From: Chitinophagaceae bacterium
Lineage (GTDB): Bacteria > Bacteroidota > Bacteroidia > Chitinophagales > Chitinophagaceae
Length of the DNA stretch: 64,000 nt
Assembly (NCBI GenBank): GCA_016713085.1
Contig: JADJPV010000002.1
Coordinates: forward strand, 682,001-746,000
Direction of reading: 5' to 3'
Shown: positions 35,316 to 43,671 of the stretch, piece by piece
Layout of the letters: every line of letters begins with the position of its first letter
Numbering within the stretch: position 1 is the first letter of the stretch
Notes under the pieces: model-generated
Told to the model about the DNA's origin: nothing
The model's input: the letters and a program-made list of their open reading frames with translations, nothing else
Databases searched by the model: none
Made by a program: the position numbers and the translations under genes

Positions 35316-35812
35316 TCTTTCTTCAATTCAAATACCATTACCTCTTCCTCCTCATGTATCATTGTCCCGGTGAATTGAAAACCGCATTTCACTAACACTT
35401 TTTGCGAGCCGATATTTTCAGCTACAGTTAATGCATGTACTGTATTACTGGCAATTGTTCGGAATACATAATCAAAAGATGCTTTTACTAACTCTGTTGC
35501 TAAACCTTTGCCATGAAATGGTTTCAATAAGGCATAACCAAGATGAATATTTTCACTCTTATCTATCGACAGTAATGAAAATGAACCGGCGAACTGCTTG
35601 TCATCTTTTGTAAACACAGCAAATCGTCCAAGGCCCGGATGATCTTTATAAAACTGAAGGTTTTCTTTGAGGAATTGATCGCTTTGTTCTTTTGTCTTTG
35701 GCTCACGGATATACTGCATTATCTCCGCATCGCCATTCAGCTGAAAGAAGATGTCAGCATCAGCCTCTGTATAAGGCTTTACATATAATCGTTCTGATTC
35801 GAAAAGTATCAT
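35312..35812 (-). CDS. GNAT-family N-acetyltransferase (RimJ/RimL-like)
   Basis: A 166-residue acetyltransferase of the GNAT fold that uses acetyl-CoA. It starts LFESERLYVKPYTEADADIFFQLNGD, the RimJ/RimL-like opening. Motif A lies in IHLGYALLKPFHGKGLATELVKASFDYVF, with the acetyl-CoA loop residues HGKGLA. The C-terminal NIGSQKVLVKCGFQFTGTM motif is also typical. The substrate is not predictable. Confidence 0.9.
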   Translation of the reverse strand: MILFESERLYVKPYTEADADIFFQLNGDAEIMQYIREPKTKEQSDQFLKENLQFYKDHPGLGRFAVFTKDDKQFAGSFSLLSIDKSENIHLGYALLKPFHGKGLATELVKASFDYVFRTIASNTVHALTVAENIGSQKVLVKCGFQFTGTMIHEEEEVMVFELKKD

Positions 35813-35860
35813 GACAGGTTGCTGCTTTCTTAAATTGCAATCTCAATTCTAAATAATTAT

Positions 35861-35890
35861 GTGTCAGACGCTCTTCGAAACGTCAGACAC
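35861..35890. repeat. Inverted repeat GTGTCAGACG / CGTCAGACAC
   Basis: Ten-base arms with one mismatch, ten-base loop CTCTTCGAAA. The following TTACATCTTACTTCTTACAT belongs to another low-complexity word family. Confidence 0.5.
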
Positions 35891-35919
35891 GTTCTTACAT
35901 CTTACTTCTTACATCTGAC

Positions 35920-37511
35920 TTATCCTTCTTTGTGAATCTCACTTGTAAAATGAAACTCAATATCAGGATTATTCTGCCTTTCTGTATTCAAACACCATTC
36001 ACTCTGCGCCAGGTAAACTAAATGGCCATCTTTATCCGCCGCAATATTGTTGGTTTTGAAACGGGTGAAATCCTCTAATTTCTTTTGATCCTTACTGGTA
36101 ATCCAGCAGGCTTTGTAGTAAGGCATGGCCCTGAATTCAGCACTGGCACCATATTCCTGTAACAAACGGTATTGAATTACTTCAAACTGAAGTTCACCTA
36201 CACAGCCAATGATTTTTTTGTTACCGCCAAACTGAGTGAACAGCTGTGCAACACCTTCATCCGTTAACTGCAGCAAACCTTTTTCAAGCTGCTTGGTCTT
36301 CATCGGATCTTTATTCACCACTTCCTTAAACAACTCAGGAGAGAAGGATGGGATGCCGGTGAAATAATAGTTTTCCCCTTCAGTTAATGTATCACCAATT
36401 TTAAAATTACCTGTATCAAACAAACCAACCACATCGCCGGGGTAGGCCTCTTCAATTACATCTTTCTGACGAGCCAGAAAAGAATAAGGGTTGCTGAAAC
36501 GTACATCTTTGTCTAACCGCACATGATGATAATATTTGTTGCGTTCAAAGCGTCCACTGCAAACACGTAAGAAAGCAATACGATCTCTGTGTTTGGGATC
36601 AAGGTTTGCGTGGATCTTAAAATAAAACCGCTGAACTTATCTTCATTAACATCTAAGCGACGGGTTGAGGTGTCACGGCTTTGTGGCAAAGGAGCAATAC
36701 GCACAAACGTATTCAGCATTTCTTTTACACCGAAATTGTTTACTGCACTTCCAAAGAATACCGGTGCAATTTTTCCTTTTAAATAATCATCCACATTCAG
36801 GTCGCCATATACGCCATCTACCAGCTCCACATCTTCACGTAAAATATTGGCGTCAATTTCTCCCACTTTTTTATCAAGGATGGAATCATTCAGGTCTTTG
36901 ATCTCTACCACATCTTCATCACTTGCTTTGGTATTGGCTGTAAACAAAACAAGACTCTTCTTATCAAGGTCATACACACCTTTAAATTCTTTACCACTGT
37001 TGATGGGCCATGTCATGGGGTGCAAATGGATGTTCAGTTCTTTTTCCACTTCTTCCAGCAAATCAAAACGGTTCTTGCCATCACGGTCCATTTTGTTTAC
37101 AAAAACGATTACAGGCGTATCTCTCATGCGGCACACTTCCATCAAACGTCTTGTCTGATCTTCCACACCATTTACACTGTCAATAACAAGAATAACACTG
37201 TCAACAGCAGTTAATGTACGGTAGGTATCTTCAGCAAAATCTTTGTGACCGGGGGTATCAAGCAGGTTGATCAACGTACCGTTGTATTCAAACGTCATTA
37301 CCGAAGTGGCAACGGAGATACCACGCTGGCGTTCGATCTCCATGAAATCACTTGTTGCAAATTTTTTGATCTTGTTGCTTTTTACAGCACCCGCCACCTG
37401 GATGGCACCACCGAACAGGAGTAATTTCTCAGTCAATGTGGTTTTACCGGCATCGGGGTGAGAAATGATCGCAAATGTGCGGCGGCGTTTTATTTCGTTT
37501 TCAAATTTCAT
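35920..37511 (-). CDS. prfC: Peptide chain release factor 3 (one-base frameshift)
   Basis: RF3, a translational GTPase that recycles release factors after termination. From ATG 37511 (MKFENEIKRRRTFAIISHPDAGKTT) the G motifs are clear: SHPDAGKTTLTEKLL (G1), DTPGHKDFAEDTYRTLTA (G3), VFVNKMDRDG (G4). The frame breaks at an A4 run on the plus strand (36619-36622); one more A restores KFSGFIFKIHANLDPKHRDR and joins the first 296 residues to VRLDKDVRFSNPYSFLARQKD and the rest, giving about 530 residues, the normal length. The longer upstream open frame to 37559 is not family sequence. Confidence 0.95.
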
Positions 37512-37649
37512 TATTTCGGTTGATGGTTCATAGTTCATAGTTGATAGAAGCTCCGGCACCTGCCATGGACTATCGACTATAAGCCATTAGCCTGTTTTTC
37601 GAGGCCGCAAAGGTACGTTTCGGCAGCTTTCCGTCTGTAATAATTTTCT

Positions 37650-37678
37650 TTGCACTTCAGGATTTCATTTTACATTTG
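37650..37678 (+). promoter_or_regulatory. Bacteroidota-type promoter (TTG-N18-TACATTTG)
   Basis: TTG at 37650 and TACATTTG at 37671-37678 with an 18-base spacer, three bases before the ABC permease ATG. The transcript would be almost leaderless. Confidence 0.6.
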
Positions 37679-37681
37679 AGT

Positions 37682-38931
37682 ATGCGGAAAACTTTTGAAA
37701 TTTTCTGGAACAGCCTGCAGTTCGCTATTCAGGAACTGAAAAAAAACAAGCTGCGTACATTTTTAAGTCTGCTGGGTATTACGTTTGGTATCTTTTGCAT
37801 CATCAGCGTAATGGCAACAGTGGGCAGTTTGGAAAGCAATATCAAAAATGAATTCAAGTCATTTGGCAATAATACCATCTATGTACAGAAATGGCCATGG
37901 GGTGGCGGTGGCGGTGACTATCCCTGGTGGAAATATATGAGCAGGCCCAATCCTAAGTTTAAAGAAATGGCACCTGTAAAAAGAAGTGTTTCCCTTGCAA
38001 GTAATGTAGCGTTTACCTATTTCAATGCATCCAGTGTTGATTACGAAGATGTATCACTTGCAAGTGTAAACTGGTATGGGATAACTGAAGAATTTGATAA
38101 AATACAACCCGTTGAAATTGGCTGGGGCAGATACCTGACGATGAGCGAATTTGGTTATGGTTCTGCAACCATGGTAATGGGTTATAACGTAGCAGAAAAA
38201 TTATTTGATAAACCTGAAGTTGCTGTTGGCAAAGTTGTAATGATTAAAGGCCGTAAAGTGAATATAGTAGGTGTGGTAAAAAAAAGGGACAAAGCTTAAT
38301 TGGCGGCTGGGATTTTGATAATGTAATTATGATTCCTTACACATTTGCCAGCCAGGTAGGTAATGAAGCGAGAAGTGATGGCTTTATGATTGTAAAAGGA
38401 AGGGATAATATTCCGGTTGCTGATTTGAAAAATGAATTGCGTGGTGTAATGCGTGGTGTACGGCGTTTAAACCCAAAGCAGGAAGATAATTTTGCATTGA
38501 ATGATGTTAGCAGTGGTACATCACAGATCACTTCTATTTTTAATGGTATGACCATTGGCGGTATTGCCATTACTATTCTTTCTTTTATCGTTGGAATATT
38601 TGGTGTAGCCAATATCATGTTTGTAACCGTTCGTGAACGTACAAGTATTATTGGCTTGAAAAAAGCAATTGGAGCCAAAAGCAGAACCATCCTCAGCGAG
38701 TTTTTAATGGAGAGTGCCTTTCTCTGTGTGTTGGGAGGGATCATTGGTTTGCTGATGGTATTTGGTTTAACGTTTATTCTTACAAGTGTCTTCAAGTTCC
38801 AGGTATTTATATCCTTAGGTTTATTTATTGGTGCCGTGATGGTTTGTATCGTCACGGGAATTCTTGCCGGAATTATTCCTGCATTTATTGCAGCGAGGAT
38901 GGATCCGGTGGTAGCAATCGGAAGCAAATAA
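37682..38931 (+). CDS. MacB/FtsX-like ABC transporter permease (one-base frameshift)
   Basis: Permease with the MacB layout: N-terminal helix (KLRTFLSLLGITFGIFCIISVMATVGSLE), large periplasmic core, and three C-terminal helices of the FtsX domain (GGIAITILSFIVGIFGVANIMFVTVRERTSIIGLKKAIGAKSRTIL and two more). An A8 run at 38278-38285 breaks the frame. One more A joins VNIVGVVKKKGQSLIGGWDF to DNVIMIPYTFAS, giving about 416 residues. No ATP-binding partner lies next to it. Such proteins expel small molecules or lipoproteins, or carry out mechanotransduction. It starts within four bases of a good -7 element. Confidence 0.9.
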
Positions 38932-38941
38932 GCCCTCTAAA

Positions 38942-38957
38942 TCTCCCTAAAGGGAGA
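38942..38957. repeat. Palindrome TCTCCCTAAAGGGAGA
   Basis: Perfect 6-bp arms over a TAAA loop, eleven bases after the permease stop. It may act as a terminator or be a member of a dispersed repeat family. Confidence 0.6.
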
Positions 38958-38970
38958 CTTAATGCATTAG

Positions 38971-38978
38971 TATCTTTG
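38971..38978 (+). promoter_or_regulatory. Consensus -7 element TATCTTTG before tsaD
   Basis: Exact TAnnTTTG match, 15 bases before the ATG at 38994. It supports that start. Confidence 0.55.
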
Positions 38979-38993
38979 TTCATTTTTTTACAA

Positions 38994-40083
38994 ATGCTCA
39001 ACATTTATTCAACTGATGGAAAGCCCCCTTCAGGGGGTGTGGGGGTTACAATCCTTGCAATAGAGTCTTCCTGTGATGAAACGTCAGCGTCGGTTTGCCA
39101 TGATGGAGTTATTCTGTCGAATGTAATCGCAACACAATCGGTTCATGAAAAATATGGCGGGGTAGTACCCGAACTGGCCAGCAGGGCGCATATGCAGAAC
39201 ATTGTTCCTGTTGTAGATGAAGCGTTGAAAGATGCAGGTGTTGACAGGAAAGAACTCAATGCAATTGCGTTTACACAGGCACCGGGGTTAATTGGTTCAT
39301 TACTTGTAGGAACACAGTTTGCCAAATCACTTTCTCTTGCGTTGGATATTCCGTTGATTGCTGTGCATCATATGCAGGCACATGTCATTGCCAATCTTAT
39401 TGGTGATGAGAAACCATCCTTCCCTTTTTTATGCTTAACGGTGAGTGGCGGACATACACAAATTGTATTATGTGAATCTCCCATTCAAATGAAGATACTT
39501 GGTGAAACAATTGATGATGCAGCAGGAGAAGCCTTTGATAAAACAGCCAAGCTGTTGGGGCTTCCTTATCCCGGGGGACCATTGATTGATAAGTATGCCC
39601 AACTGGGCAATGCCAACCGGTTTAAATTTCCTGAGCCGCAGATCCCTGATTTGAATTTCAGTTTCAGTGGATTGAAAACTTCTATTCTCTATTTCTTAAA
39701 AAATGCCGGAACAAGTTTATTGTTTAAAGAAGAATTTCTTGCAACAGAAGAAGAGCAGAAAAAAATTTGTGGAAGAAAATCTGAATGATATCTGTGCATC
39801 TGTTCAGCAGCGCATCGTTTCAATTCTGTTGAATAAGTTGAAGAAGGCATCGCTGCAAACAGGCATTAAACAAATTTGCCTGGCAGGTGGTGTAAGTGCC
39901 AACAGCGGATTGCGTAAAGCATTTATTGAAATGGGTGAGAAGTATCACTGGAAAACCTTTATTCCTTCATTTGAGTATTGCACCGATAATGCAGGTATGA
40001 TTGCCATGACGGGCTATTATAAATATTTAGATACTGATTTTGCATCTTTAAGTGTAAGCCCAAGTGCAAGGGCGGAGTGGTAA
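38994..40083 (+). CDS. tsaD: tRNA threonylcarbamoyltransferase TsaD (one-base frameshift)
   Basis: Universal catalytic subunit of the complex that places threonylcarbamoyl on A37 of ANN-decoding tRNAs (t6A). It shows VTILAIESSCDETSASV, metal ligands in HHMQAHV, CLTVSGGHTQIVL and, after the break, CLAGGVSANSGLR and CTDNAGMIAMTGYY. The frame breaks in an A7 run (39759-39765); with six A it reads TEEEQKKFVEENLNDICASVQ. Full length is about 363 residues. About 20 N-terminal residues before VTILAIESS are extra and come from a GC-rich repeat; a GTG near 39038 may be the original start. Essential, so the break is likely technical. Confidence 0.95.
39021..39046 (+). repeat. GC-rich palindromic repeat at the tsaD 5' end
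   Basis: AAGCCCCCTTCAGGGGGTGT then GGGGG, read in frame as KPPSGGVGV. It resembles 12956-12980 inside the RHS frame. Confidence 0.6.
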
Positions 40084-40181
40084 GAAAGTTTTTAGCCATC
40101 AGCTGCAAGCCTTAAGCTTTTTAAATAATTATATTATGTATCGTTTTTTATACTTGTAGCTAATTGCTGACAGTTTTTCTT

Positions 40182-40904
40182 ATGGCAAACTCATATTTTC
40201 AATTCAAACAGTTTACGGTTCAACAGGAGAGGGCTGCTTTAAAAGTAAGCACGGATAGTTGTTTGTTTGGAGCGTGGGTGGCAGATGAAGTAAGAAGTAT
40301 GAAGGAAGATGTAAGAAGAGTGCTTGATATTGGAGCTGGCAGTGCTTTGCTCATGTTAATGCTGGCGCAGAAATGCAATGCAGCAATTGATGGAATTGAA
40401 ATTGATGAACCTTCTTATCAGCAGGCGAAAGAAAATATCGAAGCCTCCCCATGGGAAGAACGCCTGGAGTTATTTCATGGAGATGTAAAACAGTTTCAGT
40501 TTCAGCAGAAATATGATTTCATCATCAGTAATCCGCCATTTTATGAAGGTGATTTAAAATCAGGAGCATCGAACAGAAATGTGGCGATGCATGATGAAGG
40601 GCTGAAGCTGGATGAGTTGTTAGAAGTGATTGATGAAAATTTATCTATTGATGGAAGTTTTGCAGTTCTGCTTCCTTATCATCGTGCAGAACAGTTTATA
40701 ACATTAGCTGGTAAGCACGGATTGTTTCTTTCACAACAAGTCAATGTGAAGCAAAGTATAAAGCATGGGTACTTCAGGTCGATGTTGTTATTTAATCGTT
40801 GTCAAAATACAGCTCTTGGTGAAGAACTTGCAATTAAAGATGAAAACAATCAATACTCTGTAGATTTTATTGCATTATTGAAGGAATACTACCTGTATTT
40901 ATAA
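40182..40904 (+). CDS. tRNA1(Val) A37 N6-methyltransferase (TrmN6/YfiC-like)
   Basis: SAM-dependent methyltransferase (240 residues from ATG 40182). It shows the FQFKQFTVQQERAALKVSTDSCLFGAW opening of the YfiC family, motif I VLDIGAGSALLMLMLAQ, and the catalytic NPPF motif in FIISNPPFYEGDLKSG. The segment EVRSMKEDVRR before motif I is longer than usual, and its DNA (about 40290-40322) resembles an intergenic repeat (see findings). Expected role: methylation of A37 in tRNA-Val. Its end overlaps the convergent hypothetical gene by six bases. Confidence 0.9.
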   Translation: MANSYFQFKQFTVQQERAALKVSTDSCLFGAWVADEVRSMKEDVRRVLDIGAGSALLMLMLAQKCNAAIDGIEIDEPSYQQAKENIEASPWEERLELFHGDVKQFQFQQKYDFIISNPPFYEGDLKSGASNRNVAMHDEGLKLDELLEVIDENLSIDGSFAVLLPYHRAEQFITLAGKHGLFLSQQVNVKQSIKHGYFRSMLLFNRCQNTALGEELAIKDENNQYSVDFIALLKEYYLYL

Positions 40905-41411
40905 TTCAGCCATTTGTTTAAGATCAAGCACTTTACTAATTAATTGTACTATTTTCTTTCCTGATTGATTTCCAAGGATGATAAACTCTCTTTTTTTTCC
41001 TTCTTTGGTTGTTATATATACTTTTCCATCATGAGGATAATAACCCATTCCCCGTTTGCTTTTTTCATCGTGATAAACTTTAATTATGCTTTCTTTCTTT
41101 ATAATAAAATTTGATTTGTTGGCTATAATTATACTTCCGTCTGTTAAATTAGTATCTATTATTTGCTGAATAAATTTTGCTTTAATGTAAGAATGAGGAT
41201 CTGATAAGTCTCCCTGAATTGATAAAGAGTTGGTTATTTTTCTTGTTATTCTGTCTCCTCCAGATTCTATACTTACAATCCCGTTAACTTTAATACCAAT
41301 TAAAGAATCAGATGTGAGTAAAATAAGGTAGGTTCTATTGAGTATAAGCATATGATACTCCATTGCTACAAAATGGTTTAACTCATTTAATTTTAATTCT
41401 CTTAACGTCAT
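40899..41411 (-). CDS. Hypothetical protein, 170 residues
   Basis: Soluble, no signal peptide. Starts MTLRELKLNELNHFVAMEYH. It is beta-rich throughout (YLILLTSDSLIGIKVNGIVSIESGG, GSIIIANKSNFIIKKESIIKVYH), ending in a short helix (GKKIVQLISKVLDLKQMAEL). The layout recalls PH-like or YcxB-like domains but no family can be named. It is more AT-rich than its neighbours, which suggests recent arrival. Confidence 0.65.
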   Translation of the reverse strand: MTLRELKLNELNHFVAMEYHMLILNRTYLILLTSDSLIGIKVNGIVSIESGGDRITRKITNSLSIQGDLSDPHSYIKAKFIQQIIDTNLTDGSIIIANKSNFIIKKESIIKVYHDEKSKRGMGYYPHDGKVYITTKEGKKREFIILGNQSGKKIVQLISKVLDLKQMAEL

Positions 41412-41455
41412 TTATGAGCGAATGATTTGATAAATAAAATAAATGCTTAAAACAG

Positions 41456-42658
41456 TCAACGCAACCCAGCATATTCTTTCAGGTAACTGTATTCTTCAGA
41501 CAATTGTCCCTTCTTCAGAATAGTAGCCCTTTCCAGTATAGGTGAGCCTCCTTTTGCCAAATCTTCCAGCACATACTTAATCAGTTGTTCGCCAAAATAC
41601 CTTGATGCATCTCTTGGCAATTCATTAGGCAGATTACCAACAGCCATAATATCAACTGAATTAGGAAGATATGGAGCTGTTTTTTGAAGAGTTGTTCTGT
41701 CAACTCCATAAACCGGATCTGAAATGGTTGAATCACCGATGTTGACTGGGATTGATCCTCCGGTATCATTGGTAATATCGGCAATGGTTTTAATCTTGAA
41801 GGATGGATCACGGAATTCATCCAGCTTAAACAATGGCGGAATGCTTTTATCCCAGTACACACCATTCATTAAAATATCTGTGTGCTTTACAAAGGGAGAG
41901 AAACTGCATTTGTAGTCAGTTGGATGTTCATGGAAATTATCACGGTTATAAGTGCCATCATCTTTTCGTTCGTAGAGATCTCTTCCTTTTAAATGAACAT
42001 ATACGGGGTATTCATACTGACGGTGCAGATAATCAAATGGCTCCACTTCATTTACACCGAGCAGGTTCATAATTTCCAGCAAACCATGTGCAACACGACC
42101 GCTCCCCGTAATAGCAATTTTTATCTTCGGCAGTTTCATTCCAAAGTAAGTATGAATGAGCTGACGGTAATCTCTTACATCGCCTACACGTCCCAGTTTG
42201 AAAGCTCCAGTGCGGTTACCATAGGCCATAATACCGTTATGAGCACCAACAATGCCTGCAAAAAAACCGAAACCAATGATGCGCTGACCATCTTCATGTG
42301 CTAAACATTCATAATCGATCAGGGTAATATTCTTCTTCACCATAGCCTGCATCAGCTTTTGATTATGCTCCTGGGCCTTTTTGGTATGAGAGAAAAAAAG
42401 ATAGGTTTTGTTGAGAATCAGCTGATCAACAGGTACCTCTTTTATACCGAATAAGATATCACATTCACTTACATCATCTTTCACTTCAACTCCGGCAGCC
42501 TTGTATTCCCTGTCAGTAAAGCTTCTGGAGGAAGATGACTGAACAATTACTTGTACATCTGCTGAGTTTTTATGAATCCATTTACATTGAGCCGGTGTAA
42601 GTGCCACCCGGTTATCTGCCGGTATTTTTCCTTCCCTGATGAGTCCTAATTTGAGCAT
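41456..42658 (-). CDS. Lysine-ketoglutarate reductase / saccharopine dehydrogenase (Lys1-like)
   Basis: A 400-residue enzyme of the AlaDh/PNT-like family, related to the reductase half of LKR/SDH and to fungal Lys1. It starts MLKLGLIREGKIPADNRVAL (ATG 42658); the frame extends eight residues upstream without homology. Visible are the N-terminal AlaDh_PNT_N domain with LTPAQCKWIHKNSADVQVIVQ, and a nucleotide-binding loop IAITGSGRVAHGLLEIMNLLG. It most likely joins lysine and 2-oxoglutarate into saccharopine. The second half of the pathway is encoded 2.7 kb away on the same strand (45379-46716), so lysine is probably degraded this way. Confidence 0.85.
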   Translation of the reverse strand: MLKLGLIREGKIPADNRVALTPAQCKWIHKNSADVQVIVQSSSSRSFTDREYKAAGVEVKDDVSECDILFGIKEVPVDQLILNKTYLFFSHTKKAQEHNQKLMQAMVKKNITLIDYECLAHEDGQRIIGFGFFAGIVGAHNGIMAYGNRTGAFKLGRVGDVRDYRQLIHTYFGMKLPKIKIAITGSGRVAHGLLEIMNLLGVNEVEPFDYLHRQYEYPVYVHLKGRDLYERKDDGTYNRDNFHEHPTDYKCSFSPFVKHTDILMNGVYWDKSIPPLFKLDEFRDPSFKIKTIADITNDTGGSIPVNIGDSTISDPVYGVDRTTLQKTAPYLPNSVDIMAVGNLPNELPRDASRYFGEQLIKYVLEDLAKGGSPILERATILKKGQLSEEYSYLKEYAGLR

Positions 42659-42771
42659 GCAAGTCGTTTTAACGGTTTGCAAGATAAGATATCAGGGTTT
42701 TGTGATTTGTAAAAAATTTCATGCAAAAGCAAAGTTTCTGTAATATTGCAGCCCAAACAAAAAGTTCTTAA

Positions 42772-42855
42772 GCCCATGTGGCGGAATTGGTAGACGCAGC
42801 AGACTCAAAATCTGCCATTCGCAAGGATGTGAAGGTTCGATTCCTTTCGTGGGCA
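42772..42855 (+). tRNA. tRNA-Leu(CAA)
   Basis: 84 nucleotides form a class II cloverleaf. The acceptor arms are GCCCATG and CGTGGGC. The anticodon stem GCAGA/TCTGC closes loop CTCAAAA with anticodon CAA, reading UUG. The long variable arm is CATTC-GCAA-GGATG. The T arm is GAAGG-TTCGATT-CCTTT. The discriminator is A, and CCA is not encoded. A terminator follows. The 3' half is duplicated 322 bases downstream. The open reading frame that runs through the tRNA is not a gene. Confidence 0.97.
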
Positions 42856-42901
42856 CAATTTTTTTTCCCGTTCTTCAACTTTGAAGGCGGGTTTTTTGTT
42901 T
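42821..42901 (+). repeat. Direct repeat, left copy (tRNA-Leu 3' half plus terminator)
   Basis: 81 bases from the variable-arm loop through the tRNA end and its terminator. Apart from one T and a 28-base insert, identical to 43143-43252. Confidence 0.93.
42867..42897 (+). terminator. tRNA-Leu terminator
   Basis: CCCG and CTTCA pair with TGAAG and CGGG (small internal loop), followed by six T. Confidence 0.8.
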
Positions 42902-42903
42902 CT

Positions 42904-43173
42904 ATGATTTACGTGTATGTTTTAGAAAGCTTGAATGATGCCACCTGGTATACAGGCATGGCAAAGGATGTGTATGTTCGTTTGAAAGAACATAATGCAG
43001 GGAAAAATCGATTTACAAAAGGACATCTTCCGTGGAAAATAATTTATACAGAACAACATACTGATTGGGCATCTGGAAGAGTCAGAGAGAAATATTTAAA
43101 ATCAGCAGCTGGTAAGCGTTGGTTAATTAAATATCTTAATGAGCAAGGATGTGAAGGTTCCCTGCCCGAATGA
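42904..43173 (+). CDS. Small GIY-YIG nuclease nested between tRNA-derived direct repeats
   Basis: An 89-residue single-domain GIY-YIG endonuclease. The two core motifs are MIYVYVLESL (GIY strand) and TWYTGMAKDV (YIG). The conserved arginine is in VRLKEHNAGKN and the catalytic glutamate in RVREKYLKSAAGKRW. The start ATG lies two bases after the left direct repeat, and the last codons (EQGCEGSLPE) are already inside the right repeat and REP insert. So the gene fills the whole unique segment between the repeats. No ribosome site stands out. It could be a homing-type mobile nuclease that targets tRNA-Leu; that role is inference. Confidence 0.88.
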   Translation: MIYVYVLESLNDATWYTGMAKDVYVRLKEHNAGKNRFTKGHLPWKIIYTEQHTDWASGRVREKYLKSAAGKRWLIKYLNEQGCEGSLPE

Positions 43174-43188
43174 CTTCGGTCAGGCGGG
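43161..43188. repeat. REP-like palindrome inserted in the copied T-loop
   Basis: CCTGCCCGA and TCAGGCGGG arms around ten bases, placed exactly between GGTTC and GATTCC of the copied T arm. Related to 20569-20599. Confidence 0.8.
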
Positions 43189-43217
43189 GATTCCTTTCGT
43201 GGGCACAATTTTTTTTT

Positions 43218-43248
43218 CCCGTTCTTCAACTTTGAAGGCGGGTTTTTT
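43218..43248 (+). terminator. Duplicated tRNA-Leu terminator
   Basis: Same hairpin and T-tract as 42867-42897. It would end transcription of the nuclease gene. Confidence 0.75.
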
Positions 43249-43378
43249 GTTTTAAGATGGTACAGCTCTGACGCCATCGTCTGACGGGTAAGCCAAACGC
43301 AAAAAAAGATATCAAAATCATATTTTCTGCAACTTAATTGTTCCCTCTTTGTTTATAGAAGGAACAATAACACAAACC

Positions 43379-43669
43379 ATGAGAAAGGGCATTGCAGAAG
43401 CAAAAGCAGCTACCATTGAATTCAGCAGTAAAGCATTGGATCTTTTATTAAGCAAGGGGTTCAAATTTGTACAGATCAAAGGACTGACAATGGATAAGCA
43501 TTATGATTATGTTGAACCGCATTACCTTGTTCTTGTCCCTTACAGGGAACTGCCAACAGATCCTTTGAAGAGGGATATTTTTGAACCAATTAAAAGTGAA
43601 CTGCTGTATCAATGGGCTGCAGAAAAAAACGAATTCCCCGAAATCATCATTGCAAATAAGCAAAACTAA
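43379..43669 (+). CDS. Hypothetical protein, 96 residues
   Basis: From ATG 43379: MRKGIAEAKAATIEFSSKAL. Soluble; strand-rich centre (KFVQIKGLTMDKHYDYVEPHYLVLVPYREL), acidic C-terminus. The stop is two bases before the SRPBCC start, so the two genes are probably co-transcribed. The frame also permits a TTG ten codons upstream. No family was recognised. Confidence 0.65.
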   Translation: MRKGIAEAKAATIEFSSKALDLLLSKGFKFVQIKGLTMDKHYDYVEPHYLVLVPYRELPTDPLKRDIFEPIKSELLYQWAAEKNEFPEIIIANKQN

Positions 43670-43671
43670 TC

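Larger units (their letters stand above)
43143..43252 (+). repeat. Direct repeat, right copy (tRNA-Leu 3' half plus terminator)
   Basis: GCAAGGATGTGAAGGTTC, then a 28-base REP insert, then the rest of the tRNA tail and terminator with one extra T. It lacks the 5' half, so no tRNA is made. Confidence 0.93.

Noticed and set aside
42778..43173. 131-codon open frame running through the tRNA-Leu gene into the GIY-YIG gene
   Set aside because: The first part is just the translated tRNA; the nuclease has its own ATG at 42904 and the tRNA terminator lies between.
43260..43295. CTGACGCCATCGTCTGACGGG as another copy of the 35861 inverted repeat
   Set aside because: Only a short CGTCTGAC word is shared; arms and loop differ.
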